64,000 nt of DNA from contig NC_034009.1 in assembly GCF_000346465.2 (NCBI RefSeq), positions 11,536,747-11,600,746 on the forward strand. The letters are read 5' to 3'. The first letter of the stretch is position 1. Each line of letters opens with the position of its first letter. The translations under genes were made by a program, and so were the position numbers. Origin of the DNA: Prunus persica (lineage: Eukaryota > Streptophyta > Magnoliopsida > Rosales > Rosaceae). This document shows positions 10,599 through 21,203 of this stretch, piece by piece. Under the pieces are notes generated by a model that was given only the letters and a program-made list of their open reading frames with translations, was not told the DNA's origin and made no database searches.

Positions 10599-11787
10599 CT
10601 TTTCACCTCCTCTTCTTTAAAAACTTTGGAGAGTGGAACAAAGCATGCACTGTAAGAAGTTGCATCAAACGCTGACCCAGTCGGAGTAATTTGAGATTTC
10701 CCGAGACTCTTTACCTCTTGATTATCAAAAACCACATCCCGACCGTTGAACGCCATGAGGATTTGCCCATCAATCAAAATCATAACTGGTTCAGTGTAGT
10801 GACAGGACACATCTTTCATGTACAAGTCTTCAATAACAAGAATCTTGTTCCAAGATTCTTGGACACCGTAATCTTTCATAACCCACATGTCAAGTTCCCT
10901 GGAAGCACAACCACCAAACACACATAAAACAAGACAACCTCCTAAAACTCCCAACTTTAAAAGATCATGAAATTCTCTCTTTACTCTTCCATAGTTGCTA
11001 GTCAAGGGTAGTGATCGAAATTGCTCGGTTTCAAAGCTGAAAGAATGTATGCATTCAGCACTTTCAACAGCAAGGGAGACCCAATGAAGAGCTTCATGGA
11101 AAAGGGCACTGAAGGGAAACTTAAGTAAGTCACTAGGAGCATTTCCAATGCTTCTCCAAACTCCCGTTCCTATGGTGTATACAGTATATCTCAACCTCAA
11201 GGTAGTCGATTGAGCGACACTCTGGGTCGACCATCGGATAAAAGGATTGCAACACCTTGTACTGATTCGTCTCGACGCTAAAACCAAATCCATCAAGAGG
11301 GGCCCTGCACCTGCCCTTGTAATTAGGTGGGATGGTGATGAACTCACCCAAAATTGGATTGCACACATACAAAGGGTCATCTCTACTTTCTCCAGACAGA
11401 CAAAGTAAACCATTACAAGAGTTTACCATACGAAATTCTAAAATGGGTAGGCTGGTTTTGGGAGCAAATGCAAACCTCATTTTCTTGAGCCTCATATCAG
11501 AACCAGAAAATTCTACTATCTGGGTGAATTTTATTTTCCTTGAATTTTTTACGAAGGAATGGCTCTTGATCAAGATGCCAAGAGGTAACCTTGAGGCTTG
11601 GAGATGAGCAAATTGAGGGTCAGAAATAATATAAAGCCAATCTTTGCAAACGCGCCTGCAGTTGAAGAGGGTTTTTATGGACAGCCTTGAGAGAATTTCC
11701 ATGACCATAGCCAGAGGAAAGCTGTTGGAATTTGGAGGGATCTAGATTTGCTACCATCTTCCTCTGTTTCATTTTGCGGGTTTCCAT
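10599..11787 (-). pseudogene. F-box/FBA gene A, broken by two frameshifts
   Basis: The sequence follows the other four F-box genes from METRKMKQRK (ATG at 11787) through an F-box (MEILSRLSIKTLFNC) and an FBA-type beta-propeller region. Two lesions are visible against the paralogues. One is an extra T in the CAGCTTTCC stretch near 11720. The other is a 7-bp insertion (TGTATAC) after GAGATATAC near 11180, which truncates the ORF that starts at 11708. The second half (10606-11170) is still open in another frame. It runs past the place where the paralogues have TAC TAA, because this copy has TAT CAA. The family normally supplies the substrate-binding subunit of SCF ubiquitin ligases. Confidence 0.75.
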
Positions 11788-12149
11788 AGTTTCTCCTCAG
11801 CCTATAGACGGGGACTGGGATGGGGTTTAAATTTCCGGTGGAAGGAATACCGGCGAGCTCAAAAAAGCGTTTGTGTTTCTTGCTGCTTTTATAGGAAGGA
11901 TGGAACCGCAGTTGCTAATGGAAGAGGTTTTGGCGGGAAACTTTTGCCTTAATTCATTCGAAAATATTATTTTTATAATTAAAGTAAATTTGTTAAAATA
12001 ACAAATTTTTATTAATTTTGTACATGTGGCTCCTACTTGGCATGCCACATGAACGAGTTTAACAGTAAGATGCGAAAAGTGAATTTTGGGAACAAGGTTT
12101 TTTTTTTTTTTTTTGGGTTGCGAAAGTTAGGAAGGAAAATGAGTTTTTT

Positions 12150-12365
12150 TTTTTTTTTTTTCCAAACAATGAGATAATATTATTAAAGACGAATAGTAAG
12201 GTTTACATCACAAGCAAAAATATCAAAAATCCACTCAGGTCATAAATCACTCCAAGTATGAATTCCGCCAAATACAGACACAAAGGCCGCAATTTTATGC
12301 GCTGCATTGTTACAATGACGATGGGTATACAGGAAAACGCAATGCTGAAATTGCCCCACCAACTA
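12150..12365 (-). mobile_element. 3' end of a LINE (RNase H-like domain remnant)
   Basis: The minus strand translates as CNNAAHKIAAFVSVFGG followed by PEWIFDIFACDVN with one stop between. This resembles the C-terminal end of the RNase H-like domain of plant L1-type LINEs and related proteins. A T-rich run at about 12142-12160 on the plus strand is the A-rich tail expected downstream of such an end. The open frame is decayed. The family call is from recognition of the motif. Confidence 0.5.
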
Positions 12366-12781
12366 CTTTATGTCAAAAATAATGATTTCCACAGCAATTT
12401 CAATTTTCTCTCACACACCAAATGTTATAGAGATCCAAACATGAAATTACCGATCTTCAAATTAAGGCCATTTTTCACTCGGCTAAACCCCATTAACAAA
12501 TTTATGAAACAAGTTGAGTCAAAGTAACTTTTGGACGACATAGTGGGATTGAGACATCATTCGAGTTACACTAGACTAATTAAGTCTAAACTTAATGATG
12601 ATTTTAAGTAGATTGCTTTGAGCATTATTGAATTAGACAATCCGATAACAATATTATGGGAGCAATAATATTGAATAAGACAATCAAATAACATTGCTTT
12701 AGAGTGCTTTTAAAAGAATCCCTTCCCTCTAGAAAGATTGCCCAAGTGAAGTGCCCAAAACAAAAGTTGCACGTGATCTTA

Positions 12782-13644
12782 GGCCATCTTTAGTCATGGG
12801 CTATATCCCAAATATAACCCTAAAATAATGCAAAATCCATATCTAGTCATGAGCTAAACAAAATTTTGGTGAAAAATTTGGAGGGCCACATTTGGCCATT
12901 TAGCCCGGAGCCCTCCAACCGGGCCAAATGGGCCAAATGGGCCAAATGTAGCCCAGCTTTGGCCTAGGCCAAATTTGTGGTGGGGCCCATCCATGTGTTT
13001 TTCAACAATCAACATTGATATATATAGATTTTTAAAAGCCTTTTGAATGTTTCGTATTGTTTAAGAAAAAAGTATAAAAAATTGTTGACAATGACGTTGG
13101 AGGTCAGATCTACCCACTCCCTTTTTTTTATTTTTTTATTTATAAATAATAATAAATGTGGTCAACTTTTCAAATCTTTTCAAGTGTTGTTTAAAAACAA
13201 TTATAAAAAAAGTCTTGTTCATGAACATTGGAGCTCAAACATCGAAACCCATCCTTTTTTTTTTTTTTGTCTTCACATTTTTAAATGTTTCGTATTGTTT
13301 TAAAAAATTATAAAAAATTCTGTGCCATGGCCGTTGAAGGTCAAACCCTTGAAACCCTTCCAAATTTTTTATTTATTTTTAAATTGCCTTTGTTGGCTTT
13401 TTTTAATTAATTTTTTTTTTTATAAATAGTTGTTTAATTAAATTAAACAATATATGGTTGTGGAATGTACAAGTGTTGTACCATAATTTTTCTCAAAATA
13501 ATAAAATATGAAGGACCCTAAAATATAGCCATGCATGGCTGGAGATGGAAAATTTAGCTCTGCACTATTCTTTAAACAATTAATTTTTGGGGGGGCTAAA
13601 TTTTTAGCCCTGAACTATATTTAGCCCTACAGCTGGAGATGGCC
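12782..13644. mobile_element. Non-autonomous PIF/Harbinger-like element, about 863 bp
   Basis: The left end reads GGCCATCTTTAGTCATGGGC. The right end, reverse complemented, reads GGCCATCTCCAGCTGTAGGG. The flanks are TTA on the left and TCA on the right, compatible with the 3-bp TTA/TAA target preference of PIF/Harbinger elements with one change. No transposase ORF is seen. Inside, GGGCCAAAT is repeated three times near 12928-12955. The right end abuts the broken twin-Cx9C copy. Confidence 0.6.
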
Positions 13645-13654
13645 TCAGGTCTTT

Positions 13655-13850
13655 TCCCATCTGGGTTCGGCTGGAACACGAAATCTTGTCAAATGTGCAT
13701 GCATTTTGTTTTCTCACAATATCTTCTTTGGTTCCTCTTCCTTTCTTGTGTGATTTTAATCACTGTTTTCAAATTCAGGTTCTTTGAGGCCTTTAAGACA
13801 TGCAACGAGAGGAGGAAGAATGACATAGTAAACTGCGATCATATGAAAGA
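13655..13850 (+). pseudogene. Truncated duplicate of the twin-Cx9C gene
   Basis: Exon-2-like (GGAACACGAAATCTTGTCAA) and exon-3-like (GCATGCAACGAGAGG region, 13798-13815) sequence and the 3' flank (GATCATATGAAAGATGAGCTT region) match the intact gene at 8440-8710. Exon 1 is missing, cut off at the Harbinger-like element. The exon-2 donor GTGGGTATGC has become ATGTGCATGC, so it could not splice. This is a clear processed-by-duplication relic, not a retrocopy, because intron sequence is kept. Confidence 0.7.
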
Positions 13851-14199
13851 TGAGCTTAAAACGATTGCCACCATCTGCTCTCTGGTTTTTATTTTATGTT
13901 CTATTTATAATTTGACTAAATCCAAAAAAGAAATTAGCCTTCAACAATTTCCTGTAACCATAAGGATAATATCAAAGGACCCAAAAAAGAGATTGTAACT
14001 AGGCACTTTAGACATTCATAAAAAGGTCACAAAACAAATCTTACTAGCATTATGTTGTATAGAAGCAGAGTTACTGTCTGATGGCGAAGTAACAAAAAGA
14101 AGCCATTTTCTACCTTTGCTGATAGTTGCTTTGGGGATTAGAACAACCTTGAAACTAAAAAGCAATTCAAGAATTCTCAGCATGAACTTGTGTTTCGTA

Positions 14200-14489
14200 A
14201 CATTATCGACACATTCAGAACCCCTTACGTTTGAAAACATAACCCAAGTCCCTACCACATATAGCACATTCATTCCCTATCCTCAAAGTGAAATCCACCT
14301 GAAATTGTTCAGCAAAAAGGAGACAGCAACAACCATTTGGTATTCAAGAAAACAGAAGATGGTCACAAGAAAACAGGCTGGCCATAACCTCAGTTAAGTT
14401 TTGTGTTCTTGTAGGGTGGCATCCCAGAACCAACACAATCAGAACTCCCCACAGCACGCAGCTTGTCAGATTTATTCCCGGCTCTTACC
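14200..14489 (-). pseudogene. MsrB-derived exons of F-box unit B
   Basis: The acceptor TATGCAG precedes a block starting at 14489 that joins the F-box B donor (14857/14856) in phase. It then reads 32 codons, including NKSDKLRAVGSSDCVGSGMP, before TGA at 14392-14390. An exon-3-like block follows near 14200-14305 (GTGGATTTCACTTTGAGG onward) with a decayed reading frame. Only the region around the first zinc-site pair survives (DCVGSG, one Cys lost), and the catalytic part is gone. Confidence 0.55.
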
Positions 14490-14849
14490 CTGCATATCAT
14501 ACGGTACACATGCCAAATGAGTTTCCATAATCAGTAACCAATGCCTCACCCCCCTGCTCAAAGGGTTAAACATCATTGCACAGTTAAACAAATGTTTGGA
14601 CAAACTAAAAAATCTATCATAATGATCGTAGTCTTAGCAAGTGACAAGCAAATTTTCTGAATAACTAGAGCCTTGTATTGGTAAGTAATAGGCATTGAAT
14701 TGAACTTGTTAGATCTTGTGAGCTTACACATATGCAGGATCCTTATAACAATATTGCCTACAAAATATCCACTTCCAGAAATAAAAAGAAAGATAGAAGT
14801 TGTAGCAGAGAAATATATGTTTGTGCATGTATATCTTTGAAGTAGAATT

Positions 14850-16073
14850 TTAGTACCTCTTCACCTCCTCTCCTCTTGAAACATCGTAGAGTGAAACAAA
14901 GGATGGACTGTAAGCAATTGCATTGAATGAGAATGATGACCGAGTCCCAGTAAGTCTGATTTCCCTGAAACTCTTTTTTTCTTTATTATAACAAACAACA
15001 TCCCAATTGTTGTGCACCATCAGGATTTCCCCATTACTCAAAAACATGATAGGTTCATGCAAACTCAAGAAAGGTGTCCTTCGAACCAAGTTTTCGACGA
15101 TGACAAGAAATTTAGTCCAAGACTCTTGGACACCATAATCCTTCATAACCCACATGCCAATTTTGCTAGATTCATCGTCAAACACAGATAAAAGGAGGCA
15201 ACCTCCTAACACTCCCAACTTAAAAGACTCTGAAGATTGCTTCTTTCTTTGTCCAAAGCAGCAAGGTGAGGGTAGTCGTTGGAATTGCTCTGTTCCATAA
15301 TTGAAAGTGTTTATAAGCATAGACATATTACCACCATAGGAAACCCAATGAAGAGCTCCTCGCAGATAAGAATTGAATGGTAACTCAGGGAAGTCCATAG
15401 GAGCATTTCCAATGCTTCTCCAAAGCCCTGTACCAATGGTGTATATCTCAGCCTCAGCCTTGCAGAAATTGTCAGATAAGCTCGTTTGCAACACCTTGTA
15501 CTCATTCGTCCTGACGCTAAAACCAAACCCAACAAAACTGCACCAGCCCCTACCTTTCTGGGTAGGTGGAATGATGATGAATTCACCCAAAATTGGATTG
15601 CAAACATAACATGGGTCATATTTATGAGGTCCAGACAAACAAACTAAACCATTGCATGAGTTTACCAAACCGAATTCGGAAATGGGTACATTGTCGGTAA
15701 AGTTCATTGTGTCTACCCACGAATCAGATTCAGCACATTCCTCTACATGGGTCAACTCAGGTTTCCATGATTTCAGATTATGGGGATACTTCTTGATCAA
15801 GATGCCAATTCTTGATCTTGATAGGTGGGGATGAGTAAATTGAGGGTCAGAAATTAGAGAAAGCCACTCTTTGCAAACGCACCTGCAGTTGAGGAGGGTT
15901 TTCATGGAGAGCATTGAGAGAATCTCCATGGCTATAGCCGGTGGGAGTTGCTGGAAGTTGGTGCAGGGACAAGGACCTCTGGGTTGCTGCCATTTTTCTC
16001 CTAATCGCTCTCTGTCTTTGCTGCAAGTCGCTGCTCTATTTGCTGCTCTTTTGCTTGGATTCATATTATTCAT
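14850..16073 (-). CDS. F-box protein with FBA domain, unit B
   Basis: A single open frame of 407 residues starts MNNMNPSKRAANRAA. A basic tail of about 40 residues precedes the F-box (FQQLPPAIAMEILSMLSMKT, about 41-85). It is followed by an FBA-type propeller region to the C terminus (NSCNGLVCLSG, EIYTIGTGLWRSIGNAP, GALHWVSYGG, MWVMKDYGVQESWTK). This resembles At3g07870/CPR1-type F-box proteins, which bind SKP1 and recruit targets to SCF ligases; the target is unknown. The apparent end GEEVKRY-stop coincides with a donor-like AG/GTACTAAAA at 14857/14856. An alternative model splices to the MsrB-like exon at 14489 and gives about 438 residues. Confidence 0.8.
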   Translation of the reverse strand: MNNMNPSKRAANRAATCSKDRERLGEKWQQPRGPCPCTNFQQLPPAIAMEILSMLSMKTLLNCRCVCKEWLSLISDPQFTHPHLSRSRIGILIKKYPHNLKSWKPELTHVEECAESDSWVDTMNFTDNVPISEFGLVNSCNGLVCLSGPHKYDPCYVCNPILGEFIIIPPTQKGRGWCSFVGFGFSVRTNEYKVLQTSLSDNFCKAEAEIYTIGTGLWRSIGNAPMDFPELPFNSYLRGALHWVSYGGNMSMLINTFNYGTEQFQRLPSPCCFGQRKKQSSESFKLGVLGGCLLLSVFDDESSKIGMWVMKDYGVQESWTKFLVIVENLVRRTPFLSLHEPIMFLSNGEILMVHNNWDVVCYNKEKKSFREIRLTGTRSSFSFNAIAYSPSFVSLYDVSRGEEVKRY

Positions 16074-17080
16074 TTTGGGGTTTCTTTGTTTTCTTTTTTC
16101 TTGGAGTGTCAGGAGGAGACTTATCAGCAGTCAAAATCGTTGGAGAAATACCAGAAGAGCATTGAAATGGGCTTTTGGCGGCAAGTGCATACTTTACGTT
16201 TTTGGGTTGTCCCACTTGTCACTCTTGGAGTGGGCTAGAGGGGCACCTCTCAATGGACCAACCGAATTTTAATTCGAATCTGGTCTGGTCCAGCTAATAC
16301 AAGACAATATTAAATGTAATTACAAGAGCATCCACATAATGTATTTAAAGATTTTAGTTAAGGATCGGTTAAAGAGTTCTAATCTCAGTTATCTACTAGA
16401 TATGGTAGTAGGTTAAATAAGATAAGAGTAGAAGTCGCAGATCAATCCTTAACATAAAGTTATTAGATATGTTAGAGGGTTAATTAATTTTTTTAAAAAT
16501 AATATACCGTACATGCAATTCAATAACTAAATTATAAGTCATTAACCAATTCTTAACATAAAGTTCTTAATGGTGCAAAACCTCTTGCGCCAGAGAACTT
16601 CTCCAATAAGGATTTTTGTTAATGATTAGTTAAGGAGTTCTAATCTTAGCCCATCCATTAGATTTGCTAGTGTGTTAAATAATTTTTTTAATATATACCA
16701 TGCATGCAATCCATTGAATAATATTAGGAATTTTTAACCAAACTTAAACTTAGAAGTTTTGGATTAGTCAAGGAGTTCTAATCTCAGTCATTCATTAGAT
16801 ATGTTAGTAGATTAAATAATTTTTTAAAATATACATTATATGCAATCCAATCAATAATGACATAGTTTAATAAACAACTTCAATAGGAATCTGAATTTTG
16901 ACTCTCCTCAATCCAACTCTTCCTCAATTCAATTCATTCTCATCCGATTACGGAGAAGTAAAACAAACATGCCATAAAAGAGAAGAAATCGGTGAGATGG
17001 GCGGGTGCTGAATAAGGTTGTAAATAGGCACTTGGACATTGATACAAAGTTTTACAAAAGTTTCAACCAGGATTTTGTCT
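16074..17080. other. Intergenic DNA between F-box units B and C
   Basis: No gene is seen. The first 250 bp are the promoter side of F-box B. The rest is dominated by degenerate repeats described separately. Confidence 0.6.
16345..16865. repeat. Degenerate tandem repeats, units of about 140-250 bp
   Basis: The phrase GGAGTTCTAATCTYAG, then ATTAGATWTGYTAGTRKRTT, then a T-rich run and TGCAATCCA recurs at about 16370, 16630 and 16770. The copies are imperfect and head to tail. Confidence 0.6.
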
Positions 17081-17329
17081 AGACAAGTCATCACTTGCAG
17101 ATTGATCTATAGGGGCAGAGTTACTATAATGGCTATACAACAAAATGCTGCCTTTTTCTGTCTATTCTGAAGAACAAAAGGAGAGCTACTTGGGTATTAC
17201 AAAAACCTATATACAAGCAATTGAGAAGCTCTCAATAGGATCCGGTGTCGTCAAAAGACTCGAACCATTGTGGCACATTGGGAACCTTAACCTCTTACAA
17301 CATAACCCAAGTGGCCACCGCATAGAGTG

Positions 17330-17602
17330 AATGCAGTCCTCATCCTCAGAGTTAAATCCAGCTGAAAACAAATGAAATTATTCAGCAACACACTAGCACA
17401 AGAGAACAGATGGATAATAAGAACTACGACAACTCACAGAGGATTTATGGCTCAAGGAAGACCCTCCTCAAAAACAGGGCATCCATAGCCTGAGTTAAGT
17501 TTTGTCGACTTGCGGGGTGGCATACCAGAGCCGGCACACTCATAACTCCCTTCCAAAAGCAGCTTTCCAGATTTCTTACCCGATTTCTTACTGCGTCGTA
17601 CC
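17330..17602 (-). pseudogene. MsrB-derived exons of F-box unit C
   Basis: The block starting at 17602 (after ATGAAG) is in phase with the F-box C donor at 18097/18096. It reads 49 codons, including SGKLLLEGSYECAGSGMPPR and KSTKLNSGYGCPVFEEGLP, before TGA at 17454-17452. The intact MsrB has [20 protein letters not shown] at this place, so most of exon 2 is kept; the position of the first zinc-site pair reads ECAGSG, so the second Cys has become Ser. An exon-3-like remnant starting near 17360 (AGFNSEDEDC) is out of reach after the stop. Confidence 0.6.
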
Positions 17603-18089
17603 CTTCATATCATACACAGTAAGCATGCCAAAATGAGTTGATCAGTGACCAATGTCTCACCACTTACTGAAGCATCCGTGTTATTATTCAAATTCCTAGT
17701 TAACAAAATTCTCGAACAAGCTCAACCTATCATGTTAACAAACCTGAGGGGTTCACTCCCTTGTGAACAGAAAATTATCATAGCATTGGCAAGTGACAAG
17801 TATTTTTTTAGTAACTATAGCCTTATTAATCATTCTATCAACAGATCTTAAGCATTGAACTTGTTACATGTGTATGAGCTATATGAATAATTCCAGACTT
17901 TCATATGCAATGTTAGGGAAAATTAGAAGAGCCTAGGAAACAAAAAGTTTGTGCAATTTTTAAAATGTAATACCTTGATTGCATTTTCGGACAAACATGA
18001 ACTTCCACAAATATAAAGCAAAAAATAAAAGTTGTGGCAGAGAAATGTAAGTAAATTAAAGCATGTATATCTTTGAAATATATAGGATT

Positions 18090-19310
18090 TTAGTACCTCT
18101 TCACCTCTTCTCCTTTTGAAACATTGTAGAGGGAAACAAAGGATGGACTGTAAGCAATTGCCTCAAATGGTGACCGAGTCCAAGTAATTCTTATTTCCCT
18201 GAAACTCTTTGTTTCTTGATTATAACAAACAACAGCACAATTATTGAACAACAGCAGGATTTCCCCATTCCTCAAAAACATAATTGGTTCATACACATGA
18301 CAGATTCGTTCCTCTGGACACTCATACAAGTTTCCGAAAACAAGAATTTTAGTCCAAGACTCTTGAACACCATACTCCTTCATAACCCACATGTCGAATT
18401 TGCTATAATCATCATCAAACACAGATAAACAGAGACGCCCACCTACCACTTCCAGTATATAACAATCTGAAAGTCGATTTCCCAGTAAGCTAGGCACAGG
18501 CAGTGGTCGAAATTGTTCTCTTTCGAAGTCGAAAGAATGTATAAAATCAGGAACTGTGCTACTATAGGATACCCAATGAAGAGCTCCATGCAGAAAAGGA
18601 TTGAAGGGTAACTGATCAATATCCCCAGGAGCATTTCCAACACTTCTCCACACTCCTGTACCAATGGTGTATATCTCAGCCTCAGTGCCATTGGTCATTT
18701 GCAACAACTTGTACTCATTGGTCCCATTGCTAAAACCAAGCCCAACAAAAAAGCACTTGTTTCTACTTAGATTGGTAGGAGGGATGCTGATGTGCTCACC
18801 CAAAATTGGATTGCACACAAAACATGGGTAATCTCTATTGGGTCCAGACAAACAGAGCAGACCATTACATGAGTTTATCAAACGAAATTCAGGCATGGCC
18901 CCAATAGGTAGGCTGTTTTGGGGATTAAACCTTATTTTCTCAAGCAGCAAATCAGAACCAGCACAATCTTCTATATGGGTAAAATCAAGTTTCCTTGATT
19001 TTCTTATAGGGGGGTAGGTCTTGATCAAGATGCCAACGGGTGATCTTGAAGAGTGGAGCTTAGTAAATTGAGGGTCAGAAATTATAGAAAGCCAGTCTTT
19101 GCACACGCACCTACAATTCAAGAGGGTCTTGATGGAGAGGCTTGAGAGGATTTCCAAGACCAAAGCCTGTGGAAGTTGTTGGAATTTGCTGCAAGGAGCT
19201 TTGGGTTGGCATTGTTCCCCTGATTGCTCTTTGTTTTTGCTGCTCATAGCTGCTCTGGTTGCCACTTTTTTTCTTGGATTCATAGGATTTCCTTTCGTTT
19301 CTCTTGCCAT
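18090..19310 (-). CDS. F-box protein with FBA domain, unit C
   Basis: One open frame of 406 residues starts MARETKGNPMNPRKKVATRA. It has a basic N-terminal tail, an F-box (FQQLPQALVLEILSSLSIKT, about 40-85) and the FBA-type region with NSCNGLLCLSGPNRD, YTIGTGVWRSVGNAPGD, GALHWVSYSS and MWVMKEYGVQESWTK. The likely role is the substrate receptor of an SCF ligase. It is intact and nearest in sequence to units B and E. The stop at 18090 lies just after a donor-like AG/GTACTAAAA at 18097/18096. If spliced to the MsrB block at 17602, the product would be about 454 residues. Confidence 0.82.
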   Translation of the reverse strand: MARETKGNPMNPRKKVATRAAMSSKNKEQSGEQCQPKAPCSKFQQLPQALVLEILSSLSIKTLLNCRCVCKDWLSIISDPQFTKLHSSRSPVGILIKTYPPIRKSRKLDFTHIEDCAGSDLLLEKIRFNPQNSLPIGAMPEFRLINSCNGLLCLSGPNRDYPCFVCNPILGEHISIPPTNLSRNKCFFVGLGFSNGTNEYKLLQMTNGTEAEIYTIGTGVWRSVGNAPGDIDQLPFNPFLHGALHWVSYSSTVPDFIHSFDFEREQFRPLPVPSLLGNRLSDCYILEVVGGRLCLSVFDDDYSKFDMWVMKEYGVQESWTKILVFGNLYECPEERICHVYEPIMFLRNGEILLLFNNCAVVCYNQETKSFREIRITWTRSPFEAIAYSPSFVSLYNVSKGEEVKRY

Positions 19311-19806
19311 TCTGTAGGTTTGGGAAAGTTCAAGAGCTAGCTGATGAGGGTGCCTTGAGAGAACTAGCTGATGCTTTCTTTTGAAAAATATTCAGAGCTA
19401 AAACGGCACGTATAAACTGGCATGTATTGGGCAAAGGACAAATGTCAAATGAAAATTAAGGAAGAATCATCTGTTACGTGTACAACACCCGTCTTTACTT
19501 TTCTGATTTCGGGTACTATCTTCTTAATTTATTTAAAGTCAATTTCGGTTCTGTATTTTACCACTTTTATCACTAACGTTTCTATAGTTTTAATTTGATA
19601 AATTTTATCCCTATAATTTCAATTTCAAGCAATTCAAGCACAATTCTCGATATTTCGATCCAATATTGTAGCCCGTCCCCAATTACTTCCACAGCCACCC
19701 CACAGCCCCTATTGTAAATTTTCTTATGCTTTTAAGTCTCAAAGTCACTTACCTTGGGTTCATGAGGAGGGATTTTGGGTAATGCATGGAATTAGGTTTG
19801 GAGTTT

Positions 19807-19908
<102 letters not shown>

Positions 19909-19980
19909 GTGATTGTGAAGGGAGGGGAGCATAATGTTGGGTTGACAGGTGAAAGAGTGAGGGTATAAGGTGGATGTGGG

Positions 19981-20562
19981 CATTGGCGGATCCAAAAATT
20001 TTTTAGCAGAGGTACAATATTGTCTAAGTATGAAAAATAGTTTTTTGGAATAATCATTTTCTCAAGATAATTTTTAGCGGCTTTTATTCCTTACACATCA
20101 AATAAGAAAACTTGATTTTATGGGATTTTAGTATGAAGTATATATTGACTTAATGAGCCATCATTTTTAGCCTAAATCGTATTTTACATTAAAACCGAAT
20201 TTTCATATTTTGATTTGGTGGGAAATTGATTTTTTAGTATTTTTATTTGAATCCAAATGGAGGGTACTTCCTTATTTACATTGTAAACTTAAGTAAATGG
20301 AGTAATACAAAAATAAATAAAAGTAAAAGAACAAAGACATTTACTTAAATGTTGAAAATGAAAATAAAGTAATCTGTACATCAATTGAGTAAAAGGGCAA
20401 TTTGAAACACCTACAATGGTTTTTCCGGCGTGAGGAGGTGCAGGAAAATAAAGTAATCTGTACATCAATTGAGTAAAGGGGCAATTTGAAACACCTACAA
20501 TGGTTTTTCCGGCGTTGGGAGGTGCAGCTGTACCTCCTTGTGCCTTACTAGGTCCGCCAGTG
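19981..20562. mobile_element. Non-autonomous hAT-like element, 582 bp
   Basis: The ends are imperfect inverted repeats: CATTGGCGGATCC on the left and, reverse complemented, CACTGGCGGACC on the right. An 8-bp flank repeat (GATGTGGG at 19973-19980, GATATGGG at 20563-20570) matches the 8-bp target duplication typical of hAT transposons, with one change. No transposase ORF is present. It contains an 84-bp tandem duplication. Confidence 0.65.
20361..20530. repeat. 84-bp tandem duplication inside the hAT-like element
   Basis: The stretch starting AAAATAAAGTAATCTGTACA at 20361 recurs at 20445 with few differences and ends GGAGGTGCAG in both copies. Confidence 0.9.
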
Positions 20563-20570
20563 GATATGGG

Positions 20571-21203
20571 GGTGGTTGGTCCCGAATGCTATTTTAGGGC
20601 TTGGAATGGTTTCTGATTTCTATGAAAAAGGTCGGTGATAGTTTCTGGAAAAAGAGAGAGATGAAGGATTAGGATAATGTATTATTTGATTGATAGATAT
20701 GTATGTGACTTGGGCCCACTTAATCTTGTCGGGTGGTTTAGTATAGGATAATGTATTATTTGCTTGACATGACATATACATTATTTCTATATTTATTTAA
20801 TGAATTAATTCTCAAAATACAGCTTGGATTAAAGCATGACCAACATTGTATGTTATATTGGGCTTGAAATATCTTTGAATTTCTTGTGACATTTTGGGCC
20901 TCAACATCACCAATACTATTTAAACCTTATTGTATTCTTAAAAGCCAATAATGTGTTGCCACATATATTTGTATTTAATTAATAAATTATTTTTAATTTT
21001 TAGTTCAATACGGGTTGTCACTATATAGGATTGTTACCCGTTCTTTTAACTAAAATTTTCGGTTTGAATTGGTATGGTAGAATTAAAATATAAAATAATA
21101 ATTTAACCAAATCAAATCAGCCGTTAATTCGATACAATTGATACACCACGAATTTTTCAGATAAGATGCCACCCCTACTTGTAGGTAAGTCGTTAACAAT
21201 ATG
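20571..21203. other. Intergenic AT-rich DNA
   Basis: No gene is seen between the two transposon remnants. The phrase GGATAATGTATTATTTG occurs twice (20672 and 20746). Confidence 0.5.

Noticed and set aside
16345..16865. A CRISPR-like array
   Set aside because: The repeats are long, diverged and lack regular spacers. CRISPR arrays are not expected in plant nuclear DNA.
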